From Micromonospora lutea (GTDB taxonomy: Bacteria > Actinomycetota > Actinomycetes > Mycobacteriales > Micromonosporaceae), in NCBI RefSeq assembly GCF_016863535.1, contig NZ_BOPB01000032.1:1-64000 (forward strand): a DNA stretch of 64,000 nt, read 5' to 3'. The notes under the pieces are model-generated. The model made no database searches. It was not told where the DNA came from and worked only from the letters and a program-made list of their open reading frames with translations. A program made the position numbers and the translations under genes. Below, piece after piece: positions 34,710 to 42,594 of the stretch. How positions within the stretch are numbered: position 1 is the first letter of the stretch; each line of letters begins with the position of its first letter.

Positions 34710-34716
34710 TACCGCC

Positions 34717-34776
34717 GTGACGCACTCGTATCGATGGTTTAGGCAGCCGGCTCGCAAGCCGGTGACTTCACCATGA
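34717..34776 (+). CDS. Leader peptide with Tyr, Trp and Phe codons before DAHP synthase
   Basis: GTG 34717 to TGA 34774-34776 encodes MTHSYRWFRQPARKPVTSP. Residues 5, 7 and 8 are Tyr, Trp and Phe, the three end products of the pathway whose first enzyme is encoded 121 nt downstream. The start codon follows a TACGCT box by 7 nt. The ORF overlaps the left arm of the hairpin series at 34746-34854. This arrangement is what a ribosome-mediated attenuator looks like. The ORF is too short to be supported by length alone. The evidence is codon content and position. Confidence 0.72.
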   Translation: MTHSYRWFRQPARKPVTSP

Positions 34777-34854
34777 TCTGACGTCACCGTTTGTCGAGCC
34801 GGCCGGGCAGGAGCTTTCGTTCCTGCCCTTTCGCGTACGAGCAGCCGGCTCGAC
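34746..34854 (+). promoter_or_regulatory. Set of alternative hairpins (putative attenuator) upstream of DAHP synthase
   Basis: Perfect pairings seen: CCGGCT/AGCCGG (34747-34752 with 34757-34762); GGTGAC/GTCACC (34761-34766 with 34783-34788); GTCGAGCCGGC/GCCGGCTCGAC (34793-34803 with 34844-34854), which encloses the terminator-like hairpin at 34805-34828. The 12-mer GCAGCCGGCTCG occurs twice (34743-34754 and 34841-34852), so 34795-34803 can pair either with the leader ORF or with the downstream arm. ACCCGGG/CCCGGGT (34853-34859 with 34867-34873) overlaps that arm. I could not derive a clear antiterminator that frees 34805-34814. Confidence 0.65.
34805..34831 (+). terminator. Terminator-like hairpin in the DAHP synthase leader
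   Basis: GGGCAGGAGC-TTTC-GTTCCTGCCC (34805-34828) is a 10-bp stem with one G-T pair, followed by TTTCG. It lies between the leader stop codon and the aroG start and is the candidate attenuation site. Confidence 0.65.
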
Positions 34855-34897
34855 CCGGGCACCGGCCCCGGGTGCGGTCGGCGAAAGGATGCCCACC

Positions 34898-35989
34898 GTG
34901 ACGATCCCGGAGAACCACCGGGTCATCGATCAGCGGATCGATCGTGTCGTGCCGCTGACCACCCCGGCCCTGCTGCTTCATGAGCTGCCGCTGGACGACG
35001 CCCTCACGGCGGCCGTGTTGACCGGCCGCCGCGCGGTGGGTCAGGTGCTCGACCGGGCCGACGACCGGCTGCTGGTGGTGGTCGGGCCGTGTTCGGTCCA
35101 CGACCCCGCCGCCGCCCTCGACTACGCGCACCGGCTGCGGGCGGCTGCCGAGCAGGTCTCCGAGGACCTGCTCGTCGTGATGCGGGTCTACTTCGAGAAG
35201 CCGCGCTCCACCGTGGGTTGGAAGGGCCTGATCAACGATCCGGGGCTGGACGGTTCCGGGGATGTCAACACTGGCCTACGTCGGGCTCGGGCGCTGCTGC
35301 TCGACGTGCTGCGGCTCGGTCTGCCGGTGGGTTGCGAATTCCTCGACCCGATCACTCCGCAGTACATCGCGGACACCGTCGCGTGGGGGGCGATCGGGGC
35401 ACGCACCGTGGAGAGTCAGGTGCACCGCCAACTCGCCTCCGGGCTGTCGATGCCGATCGGCATGAAGAACCGTCCGGACGGCAGCATCGCCACCGCCGTC
35501 GACGCGATCCGGGCCGCCGAAGTGCCGCACGTCTTTCCTGGCATCGACGTCTCCGGTACCCCGGCGATCATGCACACCCGAGGCAACGCGGACGGGCATC
35601 TGGTGCTGCGGGGCGGCGGTGGCCGGCCCAACTACGACGCGGAGTCGGTGGCCGGCGCGCTGGACCTGCTCCGGGCCGCCGGGCTGCCGGAACGGCTGGT
35701 GGTGGACGCCAGCCACGCCAACAGCGGCAAGGATCACCGTAACCAGCCCGTCGTGGCCGCCGACGTGGCCGCGCAGATCGCCGCCGGCCAGCGGGGCATC
35801 GTGGGGATCATGCTGGAGAGCTTCCTGGTACCGGGGCGACAGGACCTCGACCCCACCCGCGAGCTCACCTACGGCCAGTCGGTCACCGACGCCTGCATCG
35901 GCTGGGACACCACCGACGAGGTACTCGCCAACCTGGCCGCCGCCGTCCGCACCCGCCGCGCCACCACCTCCCTCCCCACCCCCGCCTGA
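34898..35989 (+). CDS. aroG: 3-deoxy-7-phosphoheptulonate (DAHP) synthase, class I
   Basis: A 363-residue class I (AroFGH-type) enzyme condensing PEP and erythrose-4-phosphate, the first step of the shikimate pathway. Motifs include LLVVVGPCSVHDPAAALDYA, MRVYFEKPRSTVGWKGLIND, GCEFLDPITPQYIADTVAWG, GARTVESQVHR, GMKNRPDGS and VDASHANSGKDHRNQ. GTG 34898 is chosen because AAAGGA lies 8 nt upstream; ATG 34889 has no ribosome site. The upstream leader suggests control by aromatic amino acid supply. The last codons run into a C-rich tract. Confidence 0.95.
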   Translation: MTIPENHRVIDQRIDRVVPLTTPALLLHELPLDDALTAAVLTGRRAVGQVLDRADDRLLVVVGPCSVHDPAAALDYAHRLRAAAEQVSEDLLVVMRVYFEKPRSTVGWKGLINDPGLDGSGDVNTGLRRARALLLDVLRLGLPVGCEFLDPITPQYIADTVAWGAIGARTVESQVHRQLASGLSMPIGMKNRPDGSIATAVDAIRAAEVPHVFPGIDVSGTPAIMHTRGNADGHLVLRGGGGRPNYDAESVAGALDLLRAAGLPERLVVDASHANSGKDHRNQPVVAADVAAQIAAGQRGIVGIMLESFLVPGRQDLDPTRELTYGQSVTDACIGWDTTDEVLANLAAAVRTRRATTSLPTPA

Positions 35990-36023
35990 CACCCCTCCCC
36001 CCTCCCACCCTTTCTGACCGCGT

Positions 36024-36080
36024 CGATCATGAGGTTGTTGCGCCGTACAGCGCCTTCCGACGACAACAACCTCATGATCG
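36024..36080. repeat. 17-bp inverted repeat downstream of DAHP synthase
   Basis: CGATCATGAGGTTGTTG (36024-36040) and CAACAACCTCATGATCG (36064-36080) are perfect arms around a 23-nt loop. It probably ends the aroG transcript. GATCATG-type palindromes with these arms look like a dispersed family, though only this copy is in the window. Confidence 0.75.
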
Positions 36081-36087
36081 CGCGACG

Positions 36088-36157
36088 GCGGGGTTGGGGT
36101 GGGTGGGAGGGAGGGTGGGTGGGGGGTGGGGTGGGTTTTGCGGGGTGGGGGGCGGGT
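36088..36157 (+). other. G-quadruplex-prone tract upstream of the DUF2795-like gene
   Basis: About a dozen runs of three to six G are separated by one to three bases, with one longer break at TTTTGC, ending about 12 nt before GTG 36169. The same side of the preceding palindrome carries a C-rich tract (about 35965-36010), so the region is C-rich, palindrome, G-rich. It lies in the likely 5' leader of the gene at 36169. Confidence 0.7.
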
Positions 36158-36168
36158 AGGTCACGAGG

Positions 36169-36537
36169 GTGACCGATGACGTACCCGTGACCGAGGCGCC
36201 CACGGCACCCACGACGCAGGCACGACTGCCCGACGCGATCCTGGCCGACGTGCCGGTGGTGGACACCGCCGCGCTCGATCCACCCACCACCGAGCTGCCC
36301 ACGACGGCCGCCGCCGTGGGTGACGAGGTGGAGACCGAGGAGGTGGACACCCGCCCGCTCGACGAACTGCTCGACGATCTCTACCACGGTCAGGAGCGGA
36401 TCAGTCAGGCGGACATATACCGCCGCGCGGTCGCCGCGGAACTGCCGGCGCAGCTGCTGTCCCGACTCAACGCGCTGCCGCAGGGCGAGTACGCGGTCGA
36501 CGAGGTGACGGACCTGCTGGGTGGCTCGACGGGCTGA
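36169..36537 (+). CDS. DUF2795-like small protein
   Basis: A 122-residue protein. The first 60 residues are Thr/Pro/Asp-rich and likely disordered. The C-terminal 60 (ELLDDLYHGQERISQADIYR, then AQLLSRLNALPQGEYAVDEV) resemble the DUF2795 helical repeat, in which a late LP..EY segment is conserved. Function is unknown. The GTG start directly follows the G-rich tract, with no clear Shine-Dalgarno beyond GAGGGTGACC-like bases. The next small gene begins 37 nt downstream. Confidence 0.7.
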   Translation: MTDDVPVTEAPTAPTTQARLPDAILADVPVVDTAALDPPTTELPTTAAAVGDEVETEEVDTRPLDELLDDLYHGQERISQADIYRRAVAAELPAQLLSRLNALPQGEYAVDEVTDLLGGSTG

Positions 36538-36574
36538 TCAGCCGGCCGGTGCCGGCGACGAGGAGAGGAACACC

Positions 36575-36772
36575 ATGACGCAGCGCGAGGAAGATCAGCA
36601 CCCCCGTACGCCCGCGCTCGGCCAGCCGCCAGAGGGCAAGGACACCCTGCCCGAGCCCGACTTCGCCAACGAGCACGACCGCACCGCCGTCGACCGGGAC
36701 ATCATCACCGGCGCGGACGAGGACGAGCGGGAGCCGGAGTCACCCCGTGGCTGGTCCGGCATGCAGCGCTGA
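36575..36772 (+). CDS. Small acidic hypothetical protein
   Basis: A 65-residue disordered, acidic protein (MTQREEDQHPRTPALGQPPE, then PEPDFANEHDRTAVDRDIIT, ending GWSGMQR). I do not know a function. The ATG at 36575 has GAGAGGA about 5 nt upstream. It is probably cotranscribed with the preceding DUF2795-like gene and convergent with the DUF1360 gene. Confidence 0.72.
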   Translation: MTQREEDQHPRTPALGQPPEGKDTLPEPDFANEHDRTAVDRDIITGADEDEREPESPRGWSGMQR

Positions 36773-36844
36773 GCCGCCGTCGAACCGCAGGGCACCACGA
36801 GGAGGCCGACGCGTGACCTGCGCCGGCCTCCTGGTGGCTGTCCG

Positions 36845-37378
36845 TCAGTCCTCGTCGGCACCGCCTTCGGCCGCCTGTTGGGCCACCGCGTACCCCATCT
36901 GCAGAAAGTCGGAGGCCGCCACCGCGGTCAACGCCGTGGCGACGAGCCGGGTCAGTCGTGGCGCGAGTACCAGTCCACCGGTCAGACCGGTGGCCACCCA
37001 CACGGCCAGGCAGAACGGGCAGCTGAGCAGCTCGCCGATGGCGTGGCGGGTGGAGCTGCCCGAGTCGCGCACCTGCTCCATCACCTCGCCGCTGCCGATC
37101 GGTCGGTCGTACCGCGTGAAGGGGGCACGCAACGGGCTGGTCACCGCGTCCTTGGACAACAGCCGGCTGAGTTTGTGGGTGGCGACGGCGAGCAGCACCA
37201 CATCCGACGTGGCGGGTCGCTCGGGCACGCTTCGCCCGGTCACCTTCACCAGGCCGGCAATCGCACCCGCCACGCCGGCATAGGTACCCATCGCCACCAG
37301 GTAGCCGCCGAGCGGGCGATGCTCGTGTGGCGCGTACGCCTGGCGCAGTCGCGCCACTTTTTGTTTCAGGTTGCTCAC
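36845..37378 (-). CDS. DUF1360 membrane protein
   Basis: A 177-residue membrane protein with about three to four helices. The DUF1360 signature is visible as VLLAVATHKLSRLLSKDAVTSPLRAPFTRY, followed by the ELLSCPFCLAVWVATGL helix with a CPxC pair. Members resemble spore-coat or sporulation-associated membrane proteins in Firmicutes, but no function is established here. GTG 37378 has GAGGAGG 4-5 nt upstream. Confidence 0.85.
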   Translation of the reverse strand: MSNLKQKVARLRQAYAPHEHRPLGGYLVAMGTYAGVAGAIAGLVKVTGRSVPERPATSDVVLLAVATHKLSRLLSKDAVTSPLRAPFTRYDRPIGSGEVMEQVRDSGSSTRHAIGELLSCPFCLAVWVATGLTGGLVLAPRLTRLVATALTAVAASDFLQMGYAVAQQAAEGGADED

Positions 37379-37438
37379 CCGGCCTCCTCGTCAGGTCACG
37401 GTTGGACTCGCCGTACGTCGACGGCAGGTTCGGCCGGG

Positions 37439-37762
37439 TCAGCCGGCCTGCAGGTTGTCGGCCACCGCGCCGGCGAGGCTGTGCAGCGTCTCGTCGGCGA
37501 GCCCGTCGACGTCCTCGCCGCCTCCGCTCAGTTCGAGGTGGAGCCGGGAGCCACCGGCGTCGCCCTGCTCCACCTGAAGGTCTGCCGACCAGTCGACGTC
37601 GCGGGCAGCCCAGCGCACCCGCAGCTGCCCGGCGTCGGCCTCCCGGGCCGGGTCACTCGACAGCAACGGCTCCGGCAGCCAGGAGGAGATCCGGTCCGGA
37701 TCGCTGGCCGTGTTGAACACAACCTCCGGGGGGGCGGACACCCCCCGCTCCGCGTACGCCAT
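37439..37762 (-). CDS. SRPBCC-fold protein
   Basis: A 107-residue START/Bet v 1-like protein: MAYAERGVSAPPEVVFNTAS, then DPDRISSWLPEP, a central beta sheet, and a final helix LADETLHSLAGAVADNLQAG. These folds bind hydrophobic ligands, and nothing points to a specific one. ATG 37762 shares its A with the TGA of the preceding gene (TGATG), so translation is coupled. Confidence 0.82.
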   Translation of the reverse strand: MAYAERGVSAPPEVVFNTASDPDRISSWLPEPLLSSDPAREADAGQLRVRWAARDVDWSADLQVEQGDAGGSRLHLELSGGGEDVDGLADETLHSLAGAVADNLQAG

Positions 37763-38085
37763 CACGCGTCCCGCAGCCGGCTCGGATCGACCTCACGCCC
37801 GGGGTGTCGGGCGAGGTACTCGGTCTCCAACTCGGCGGTGCGTCGCAGATGATTGGCAAGCGCCGAGTCGGTCGCGTGGCGGAGCGTGTCCAGCCGGGTA
37901 CGGTGCAGACTCTGCATCTCCCGAATGAGATCGTCCTCGCCCAGTTCGGCGGGATCGATGCCGAGCAGGTCGGCGTCCGGCGCCGGGGCCGCCACCCGAT
38001 CGTCGCCCCATTCGGGAATACGCTGCTCAGGGCTCACCTCCGTACCGCCGGCGGGAAATCCGTCAGGTCGTCCCGATGCCGTCAT
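37762..38085 (-). CDS. Small conserved actinobacterial protein (DUF6158-like)
   Basis: A 107-residue protein. The core LGIDPAELGEDDLIREMQSL, then HRTRLDTLRHATDSALANHL and ELETEYLARHPGREVDP, matches a short actinobacterial family that I remember as DUF6158; the number is from memory. It is helical and charged and has no catalytic motif. It is coupled to the SRPBCC gene by TGATG and divergent from the membrane protein gene at 38206. Confidence 0.7.
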   Translation of the reverse strand: MTASGRPDGFPAGGTEVSPEQRIPEWGDDRVAAPAPDADLLGIDPAELGEDDLIREMQSLHRTRLDTLRHATDSALANHLRRTAELETEYLARHPGREVDPSRLRDA

Positions 38086-38205
38086 CTCGCCCCCTCATCC
38101 GTCGTGGGCTGGCGTCTGTACGGTTGCCCGCCGCGGGTGTGGCCAAACCAGGAGGTGCTACGACACCGTGTCGGAGACCGCAGCCGGTCCCGGTACCCTC
38201 GGGGC

Positions 38206-38676
38206 ATGAAGCGGCTCTGGACCCCGGCGTGGATCGCTCGCCACGTGGCCATGGTCGTGCTGGTGACCACCTTTCTCGGGCTCGGCTGGTGGCAGGTCAG
38301 CCGGGCCGCAGCGGGTAACGCCATCAGTTGGGGATATGCCGTGGAGTGGCCGATCTTCGCGGGCTTCGTGGTCTTCGTGTGGTGGCGCGAGGTACGTCAT
38401 GCGCTACGGACGGACTCCACGCCGAGCGCGGACGCAGGCGCGCCGACATCCGCCGGCCACCCCGCCACGCCCGTCGGCCCCGACGGTCGCGCCGCCTCCG
38501 GCGCGACCGGCTCCGTCCGTACCGAGCAGCCACGGTCCGGCATCCGGCGCCCGGTGCGGGTGGCCCGAGTCCCGGCCGGTCCCGGTGAGGAGGACGCCGA
38601 CCTGGCTGCCTACAACCGCTACCTGTCATGGTTGAACGCCAATCCGGGCGCGAAGCCCGGCGACTATCCCGGCTGA
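38206..38676 (+). CDS. Two-helix membrane protein with disordered tail
   Basis: A 156-residue protein with two membrane helices (about residues 13-31 and 42-60, HVAMVVLVTTFLGLGWWQVS and WPIFAGFVVFVWW), followed by a Pro/Ala-rich cytoplasmic linker and a short conserved end (DLAAYNRYLSWLNANPGAKP). Function is unknown. Together with the DUF3817 gene 26 nt downstream it looks like a conserved actinobacterial pair. ATG 38206 follows a TACCCT box (38194-38199) by 6 nt, so it is leaderless. Confidence 0.8.
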   Translation: MKRLWTPAWIARHVAMVVLVTTFLGLGWWQVSRAAAGNAISWGYAVEWPIFAGFVVFVWWREVRHALRTDSTPSADAGAPTSAGHPATPVGPDGRAASGATGSVRTEQPRSGIRRPVRVARVPAGPGEEDADLAAYNRYLSWLNANPGAKPGDYPG

Positions 38677-38702
38677 GCCGGGCCCGGAAGGACTGACGAG
38701 AA

Positions 38703-39038
38703 GTGCGCGCTGCCCTCACCCGCTACCGAGTGATCGCCTGGGTCGTCGGCGTGGTGCTCATCCTGCTGGTCGTCATCGGCATGCCGCTCAAGTACGGCTT
38801 CGACAACCCGGTCGTGGTGGAGACCGTGGGCCAGGCACACGGCTTCCTCTACATGGTGTATCTGGTCGCCGCGTTCGACCTGTCCCGGCGGGCTGACTGG
38901 CCACTCAAGCGGATGATCCTGGTGATGTTGGCCGGCACTGTACCCTTCGTCTCCTTCTGGGCGGAGCGACGGGTGAGCGCACTGGTCACCACCGAGCAGC
39001 GCGAACGGGAGCAGGCACCCGAGCCGATCGCCGGGTAG
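38703..39038 (+). CDS. DUF3817 membrane protein
   Basis: A 111-residue protein with three helices. The DUF3817 pattern is clear: YRVIAWVVGVVLILLVVIGMP, LKYGFDNPVVVETVGQAHG, FLYMVYLVAAFDLSRRADWP, and the last helix MILVMLAGTVPFVSFWAERR. The function is unknown. GTG 38703 has AAGGA about 11 nt upstream, and the gene follows the preceding membrane protein by 26 nt. Confidence 0.9.
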   Translation: MRAALTRYRVIAWVVGVVLILLVVIGMPLKYGFDNPVVVETVGQAHGFLYMVYLVAAFDLSRRADWPLKRMILVMLAGTVPFVSFWAERRVSALVTTEQREREQAPEPIAG

Positions 39039-39065
39039 CGCTCACGACGATCGCGATGGTGATCA

Positions 39066-39593
39066 TCACCGTCGTGGTCGCCACGGTTCGGCGCTGGCCA
39101 GCGGGTCCTCCCAGCCGCCGTAGCTGTTCATCTCCCGGGCCCGGCGCAGCGCGCGGCTCACCTGCCCGAACTGGTGCTCGTTGTCGCTGCTGAAGAGCAG
39201 TTCGTCGGTCCCCGACCGACGGCCCCACAGCTCGTACGCCGGCGGACGCCAGCGGTCACCCGCCGCCGCGAGCAGGACCGGCACCAGGAACACGGCGCCG
39301 AGCAGGAGGTACGCCCCGGCGGTGAGCCGTTCCAGCCCACCGGTGAACCCCAGCAGCAGTCCCACCCCACCGATCACCACCGTCGAAACCAGCACGGCCC
39401 GGGTCGCCACCCGGTCGTGTGGCCCGCGCGTGCTGTGCAGATGGGTCAGCTCGGCGACGCGCCAACTGCTGCTGCCGACGGTGAACCGGTCGACGGTGAC
39501 GATGATCCCGGGCTGGGCGTAGAGCAACCTCTGTCCGCCGCCGGCACCCGGAAATGTCCGTGGCGGTCGCATCGTCGCGCCATCAGGATTCAC
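39066..39593 (-). CDS. DUF6232-like membrane protein
   Basis: A 175-residue protein with a short N-terminal beta domain (LLYAQPGIIVTVDRFTVGSS, WRVAELTHLHSTRGP), two adjacent membrane helices (about residues 65-110), and a C-terminal domain (YELWGRRSGTDELLFSSDNE, FGQVSRALRRARE). This fits DUF6232-type proteins. GTG 39593 has a GGAGGAGGGG stretch just upstream and is preferred to the longer frame from 39803. Function is unknown. Confidence 0.7.
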   Translation of the reverse strand: MNPDGATMRPPRTFPGAGGGQRLLYAQPGIIVTVDRFTVGSSSWRVAELTHLHSTRGPHDRVATRAVLVSTVVIGGVGLLLGFTGGLERLTAGAYLLLGAVFLVPVLLAAAGDRWRPPAYELWGRRSGTDELLFSSDNEHQFGQVSRALRRAREMNSYGGWEDPLASAEPWRPRR

Positions 39594-40049
39594 GACCCCT
39601 CCTCCCACGGCTGGTGGCACCGGGTCGGTTGCCGCGGCCTTGGGCGTCGACGCCATGTGACGGGATTCCCGGCCGCGCGATTCATTGTGGGCCGTAGATG
39701 CCACACCGGTTCGGATGTTTCCAATGGTCAGGGGCTTACCAGCGGCAGGGGGCGCCGGAAAGAGCGCGTCAAGTCCGGCTTGTCGGTCAAAACGCTCTGG
39801 CAAGCCGCGTCATGTGCCGAGAGCGACCAGTCCGACATATCGCTGATAACCCATAAAGCGGCGCTCTTCGCTGCGGGCTGCGCCACAGCACCCCCACTGG
39901 TCCCGGCTTTCTCTGCGGATGACTCCCGTCCCGTACTAGGTTGGGCAGGTCGGCTCGGCCGGCCGCCGTCCATCCGGACGGCACCGGGCCGTCGCCGTCG
40001 CGGAGCCTCAGCCGCCCGCGCCGGCCCCGGGAGAGGAGCATTCGAGCTC
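39594..40049. other. Intergenic region between DUF6232-like and NlpC/P60 genes
   Basis: A 456-nt divergent gap with no gene I can support. It holds a TAGGTT box (39937-39942) that may be the promoter of the hydrolase gene, giving a leader of about 100 nt, and the hairpin GCCGTCC-atcc-GGACGGC (39965-39982) within that leader. I looked for a c-di-AMP (ydaO) riboswitch, common before such hydrolases in actinobacteria, and did not find its conserved segments. Confidence 0.6.
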
Positions 40050-41021
40050 TTGTCGTCCCTGACGCATACGCTGCGCGCCCTGACGGTCGCCGCCTGCACA
40101 ATGGCGCTACTCGTGCCGGCGACGGTGGTCCGGGCCGAACCTTCCCCCGCCGAGCTGACCCGACGGATCGAGAAAGCCTCCGTCGAGTTGGAACGGGTGG
40201 TGGAGGCACACAACGAACTGCGGGAGAAAATCAAGCAGAACCGCGCCGCGGTGCAGCGGTTGCAGGAGCGGCTCGGCCCGCTGGAGCAGCAGGCCGAGCA
40301 GAGCCGGGCCGACGTCGGCGAGTTGGCGGTGACCGCGTACAAGACCGGCAACCTGGGCACCGTCGACGCGCTGCTGCACGGCGGTGACTCGACGTCGGTG
40401 CTGGACCGACTCGGCACCCTGGACCACCTGACCCGGCAGCAGCAGGCCACCATCGCCAGCTACACCGCCGACCAGCGGCGGCTGCTCGACGAGAAGACCC
40501 GGTTGGACGTCACGCTCAGCCAGCAGGCGGCGCAGTCGCGCGAACTGTCCTCAGCGAAACGGCGGATCGAGCGTGATCTCGCCAAGCTCTACGAACTGCG
40601 TCGGCAGGCCTACGGACGGGCGACCGAACGGCCGGCGAACCGGGCGAACAGCGCCCAGGACGCACCCGCCGTCTCCGGCAAGGCGGGCGCGGCCGTCCGG
40701 TACGCCTACGGCGCGCTGGGCAAACCGTACGCCTGGGGTCAGGACGGGCCGGGTAGTTACGACTGCTCCGGGCTGACCTCGGCTGCTTGGCGAGCCGCCG
40801 GGCGGTCCCTGCCACACAACACCCGGATGCAGTGGGGCGTGGTGGCGCACATCAGTCGCAGCGAGCTACGCCCCGGTGACCTCGTCTTCTACCGCAGCCT
40901 CGGCCACGTGGCCATCTACGTCGGCGACGGGCAGGTCATCCACGCACCGACCTTCGGCCGCAACGTGGAGAAGCGATCCGTGGACCTCATGTCACCGTAC
41001 GGATACGGTCGGGTGCGCTGA
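40050..41021 (+). CDS. NlpC/P60 cell-wall endopeptidase
   Basis: A 323-residue exported hydrolase of the RipA/CwlO kind. A signal peptide covers about residues 1-30, then a coiled-coil domain (ELTRRIEKASVELERVVEAH, ELREKIKQNRAAVQRLQERL) to about 195. The C-terminal NlpC/P60 domain has the catalytic cysteine in GSYDCSGLTSAAW and a histidine in LGHVAIYVGDG. It should cleave peptidoglycan stem peptides. Start TTG 40050 is the best in-frame candidate, with GAGAGGAG about 11 nt upstream. Confidence 0.9.
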   Translation: MSSLTHTLRALTVAACTMALLVPATVVRAEPSPAELTRRIEKASVELERVVEAHNELREKIKQNRAAVQRLQERLGPLEQQAEQSRADVGELAVTAYKTGNLGTVDALLHGGDSTSVLDRLGTLDHLTRQQQATIASYTADQRRLLDEKTRLDVTLSQQAAQSRELSSAKRRIERDLAKLYELRRQAYGRATERPANRANSAQDAPAVSGKAGAAVRYAYGALGKPYAWGQDGPGSYDCSGLTSAAWRAAGRSLPHNTRMQWGVVAHISRSELRPGDLVFYRSLGHVAIYVGDGQVIHAPTFGRNVEKRSVDLMSPYGYGRVR

Positions 41022-41059
41022 GCCGCCGGACACGTACCGCCTCGCGGGCGAAAGCAGCG

Positions 41060-41107
41060 AACGGCGAACGGCCGGCGTCCCTTACCGGACACCGGCCGTT
41101 CGCCGTT
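41060..41107. terminator. Bidirectional terminator between the hydrolase and sigma factor genes
   Basis: Perfect 16-bp arms AACGGCGAACGGCCGG (41060-41075) and CCGGCCGTTCGCCGTT (41092-41107) around a 16-nt loop, in the 99-nt gap between two convergent genes. Confidence 0.85.
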
Positions 41108-41120
41108 GTTGTCGCCCTGC

Positions 41121-42122
41121 TCAGGCCGCTTGCAGACCCTCCGCCCGGGCCAACTCGCGAAGCCGGCCCAACGCCTGGATCTCCAGCTGCCGGATCCGCT
41201 CCCGGGACAGGGAGAACCGCGAGGCCACCTCGGTCAGCGAGTGCTCCCGGCCGTCCTCCAGCCCGTACCGGGCTCGCATGATGCCGGCCGAGCGGTCATC
41301 CAGGTGGTTGAGCAACCCTTCGATCCGCTGCCGCTCCAACCCGGTGAGCACGATCTCCTCCGGAGATGGTGCGTCGCTGTCGGCGACCAGGTCACCGAGG
41401 TTGGTGTCGCCGTCGTCACCGACGGGCGTGTCCAACGACACGGTGTCCTGCGACCAACGGCGCAGTTCGTTGACCCGCTCGACGGTGACCCCCAGCGCCG
41501 CGGCGATCTGCTCCGGTTCCGGGTCGCTGCCCAGTTCACGGGTCAGCTGACGGGCCACGTTGCGCATCCGGTTGACGTCCTCGACCAGGTGCACCGGCAG
41601 CCGCACGGTGCGCTCCTGCTGGGCGATCGCCCGGCTGATCGCCTGGCGGATCCACCACGTCGCATAGGTCGAGAACTTGTAACCACGCTCGTAGTCGAAC
41701 TTCTCGACCGCCCGGACCAGACCGGTGTTGCCCTCCTGGATGAGGTCCAGCATGGGCATGCCGGAGCGGACGTAACGTCGGGCGATCGACACGACCAGTC
41801 GCAGGTTCGCCCTGATGAACAGGTCCTTGGCCCGCTCACCGTCGGCGACCAGGCGCTCCAGTTCCTCCCGGGTGACCCCGTCGGGGACGCGGTCCTCGCC
41901 GATCAGGTGATCGGCGTACAGGCCGGCCTCGATGGCCTTGGAGAGATCGACCTCCTTGGCGGCGTCCAGCAGCGGCGTCCGGGAGATCTCGTGCAGGTAG
42001 ACTCCGACCAGGTCGCGCTCCTCGGCAACCTCGTCAGTTCGCATTCCGATGTTCTTGTCCACGGTGCCCACGGTCCCCTCGCTCGCGCCGGTTGCCCGGT
42101 TCCTTGCCATCCCCACGCCCAT
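41121..42122 (-). CDS. RNA polymerase sigma factor, SigB/principal-like (group 1/2)
   Basis: A 333-residue sigma-70 protein. Region 1.2 is RDLVGVYLHEISRTPLLDAA, region 2 is ANLRLVVSIARRYVRSGMPM with GYKFSTYATWWIRQAISRAI, and region 4 is HSLTEVASRFSLSRERIRQLEI. It lacks the long N-terminal tail of the main HrdB/SigA protein, so it is more likely a SigB-type group 2 factor, which in actinobacteria is used in stress and stationary phase. ATG 42122 has GGAGG 4 nt upstream. The frame to 42221 is not needed. Confidence 0.9.
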   Translation of the reverse strand: MGVGMARNRATGASEGTVGTVDKNIGMRTDEVAEERDLVGVYLHEISRTPLLDAAKEVDLSKAIEAGLYADHLIGEDRVPDGVTREELERLVADGERAKDLFIRANLRLVVSIARRYVRSGMPMLDLIQEGNTGLVRAVEKFDYERGYKFSTYATWWIRQAISRAIAQQERTVRLPVHLVEDVNRMRNVARQLTRELGSDPEPEQIAAALGVTVERVNELRRWSQDTVSLDTPVGDDGDTNLGDLVADSDAPSPEEIVLTGLERQRIEGLLNHLDDRSAGIMRARYGLEDGREHSLTEVASRFSLSRERIRQLEIQALGRLRELARAEGLQAA

Positions 42123-42594
42123 CAGCCCTCCCCCGTAACCTCCGCTGTGCCCATCGGTGCTGACATCTACACAACAGATGAGACGTGTCGGGGATTCCAT
42201 GTCGTGGGTCGAAAGTGTCACGAATGCCTGATAATCCGCTGAGAGCAGCGTCCATGTTTGCTGTCAGCACCCTGTCTGGCTACCGTCGGCAGGCGCCCCG
42301 TGACGTCGACAAATCGACGGATCGCCGTGCGTCTCGGTCCATGGCAGCACTGCCCGGCCGACAGGTGCAGCGACCCGGGTCACCGCCGTGCTGCGATCCT
42401 GGTCACTGCCGAATACGGGTGCGTGGACCGCTCGGTTCATCCACGCCGGTGGTAATACCCCACACCTTGATGAACAATCCGGGGCCCGGTCCTATGCCCG
42501 ACGCCGCAACGAGGTACGACCGTGTGTCACGTTCACGACGTCGACGAACCGGGCGGCCGGTGTTTCGGGTTCGTGACAGCCCGGCCGTCGGCGG
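42123..42594. other. Intergenic region upstream of the sigma factor gene
   Basis: A 472-nt gap between two genes on the minus strand, which must hold the sigma factor promoter. Frames here are short or atypical in composition and I support no gene. I could not place a confident promoter; GTGTAG-like bases near 42170 are only weak candidates. Confidence 0.5.

Noticed and set aside
39594..40049. c-di-AMP (ydaO) riboswitch before the NlpC/P60 gene
   Set aside because: Expected in this position in many actinobacteria, but none of the conserved segments could be found.
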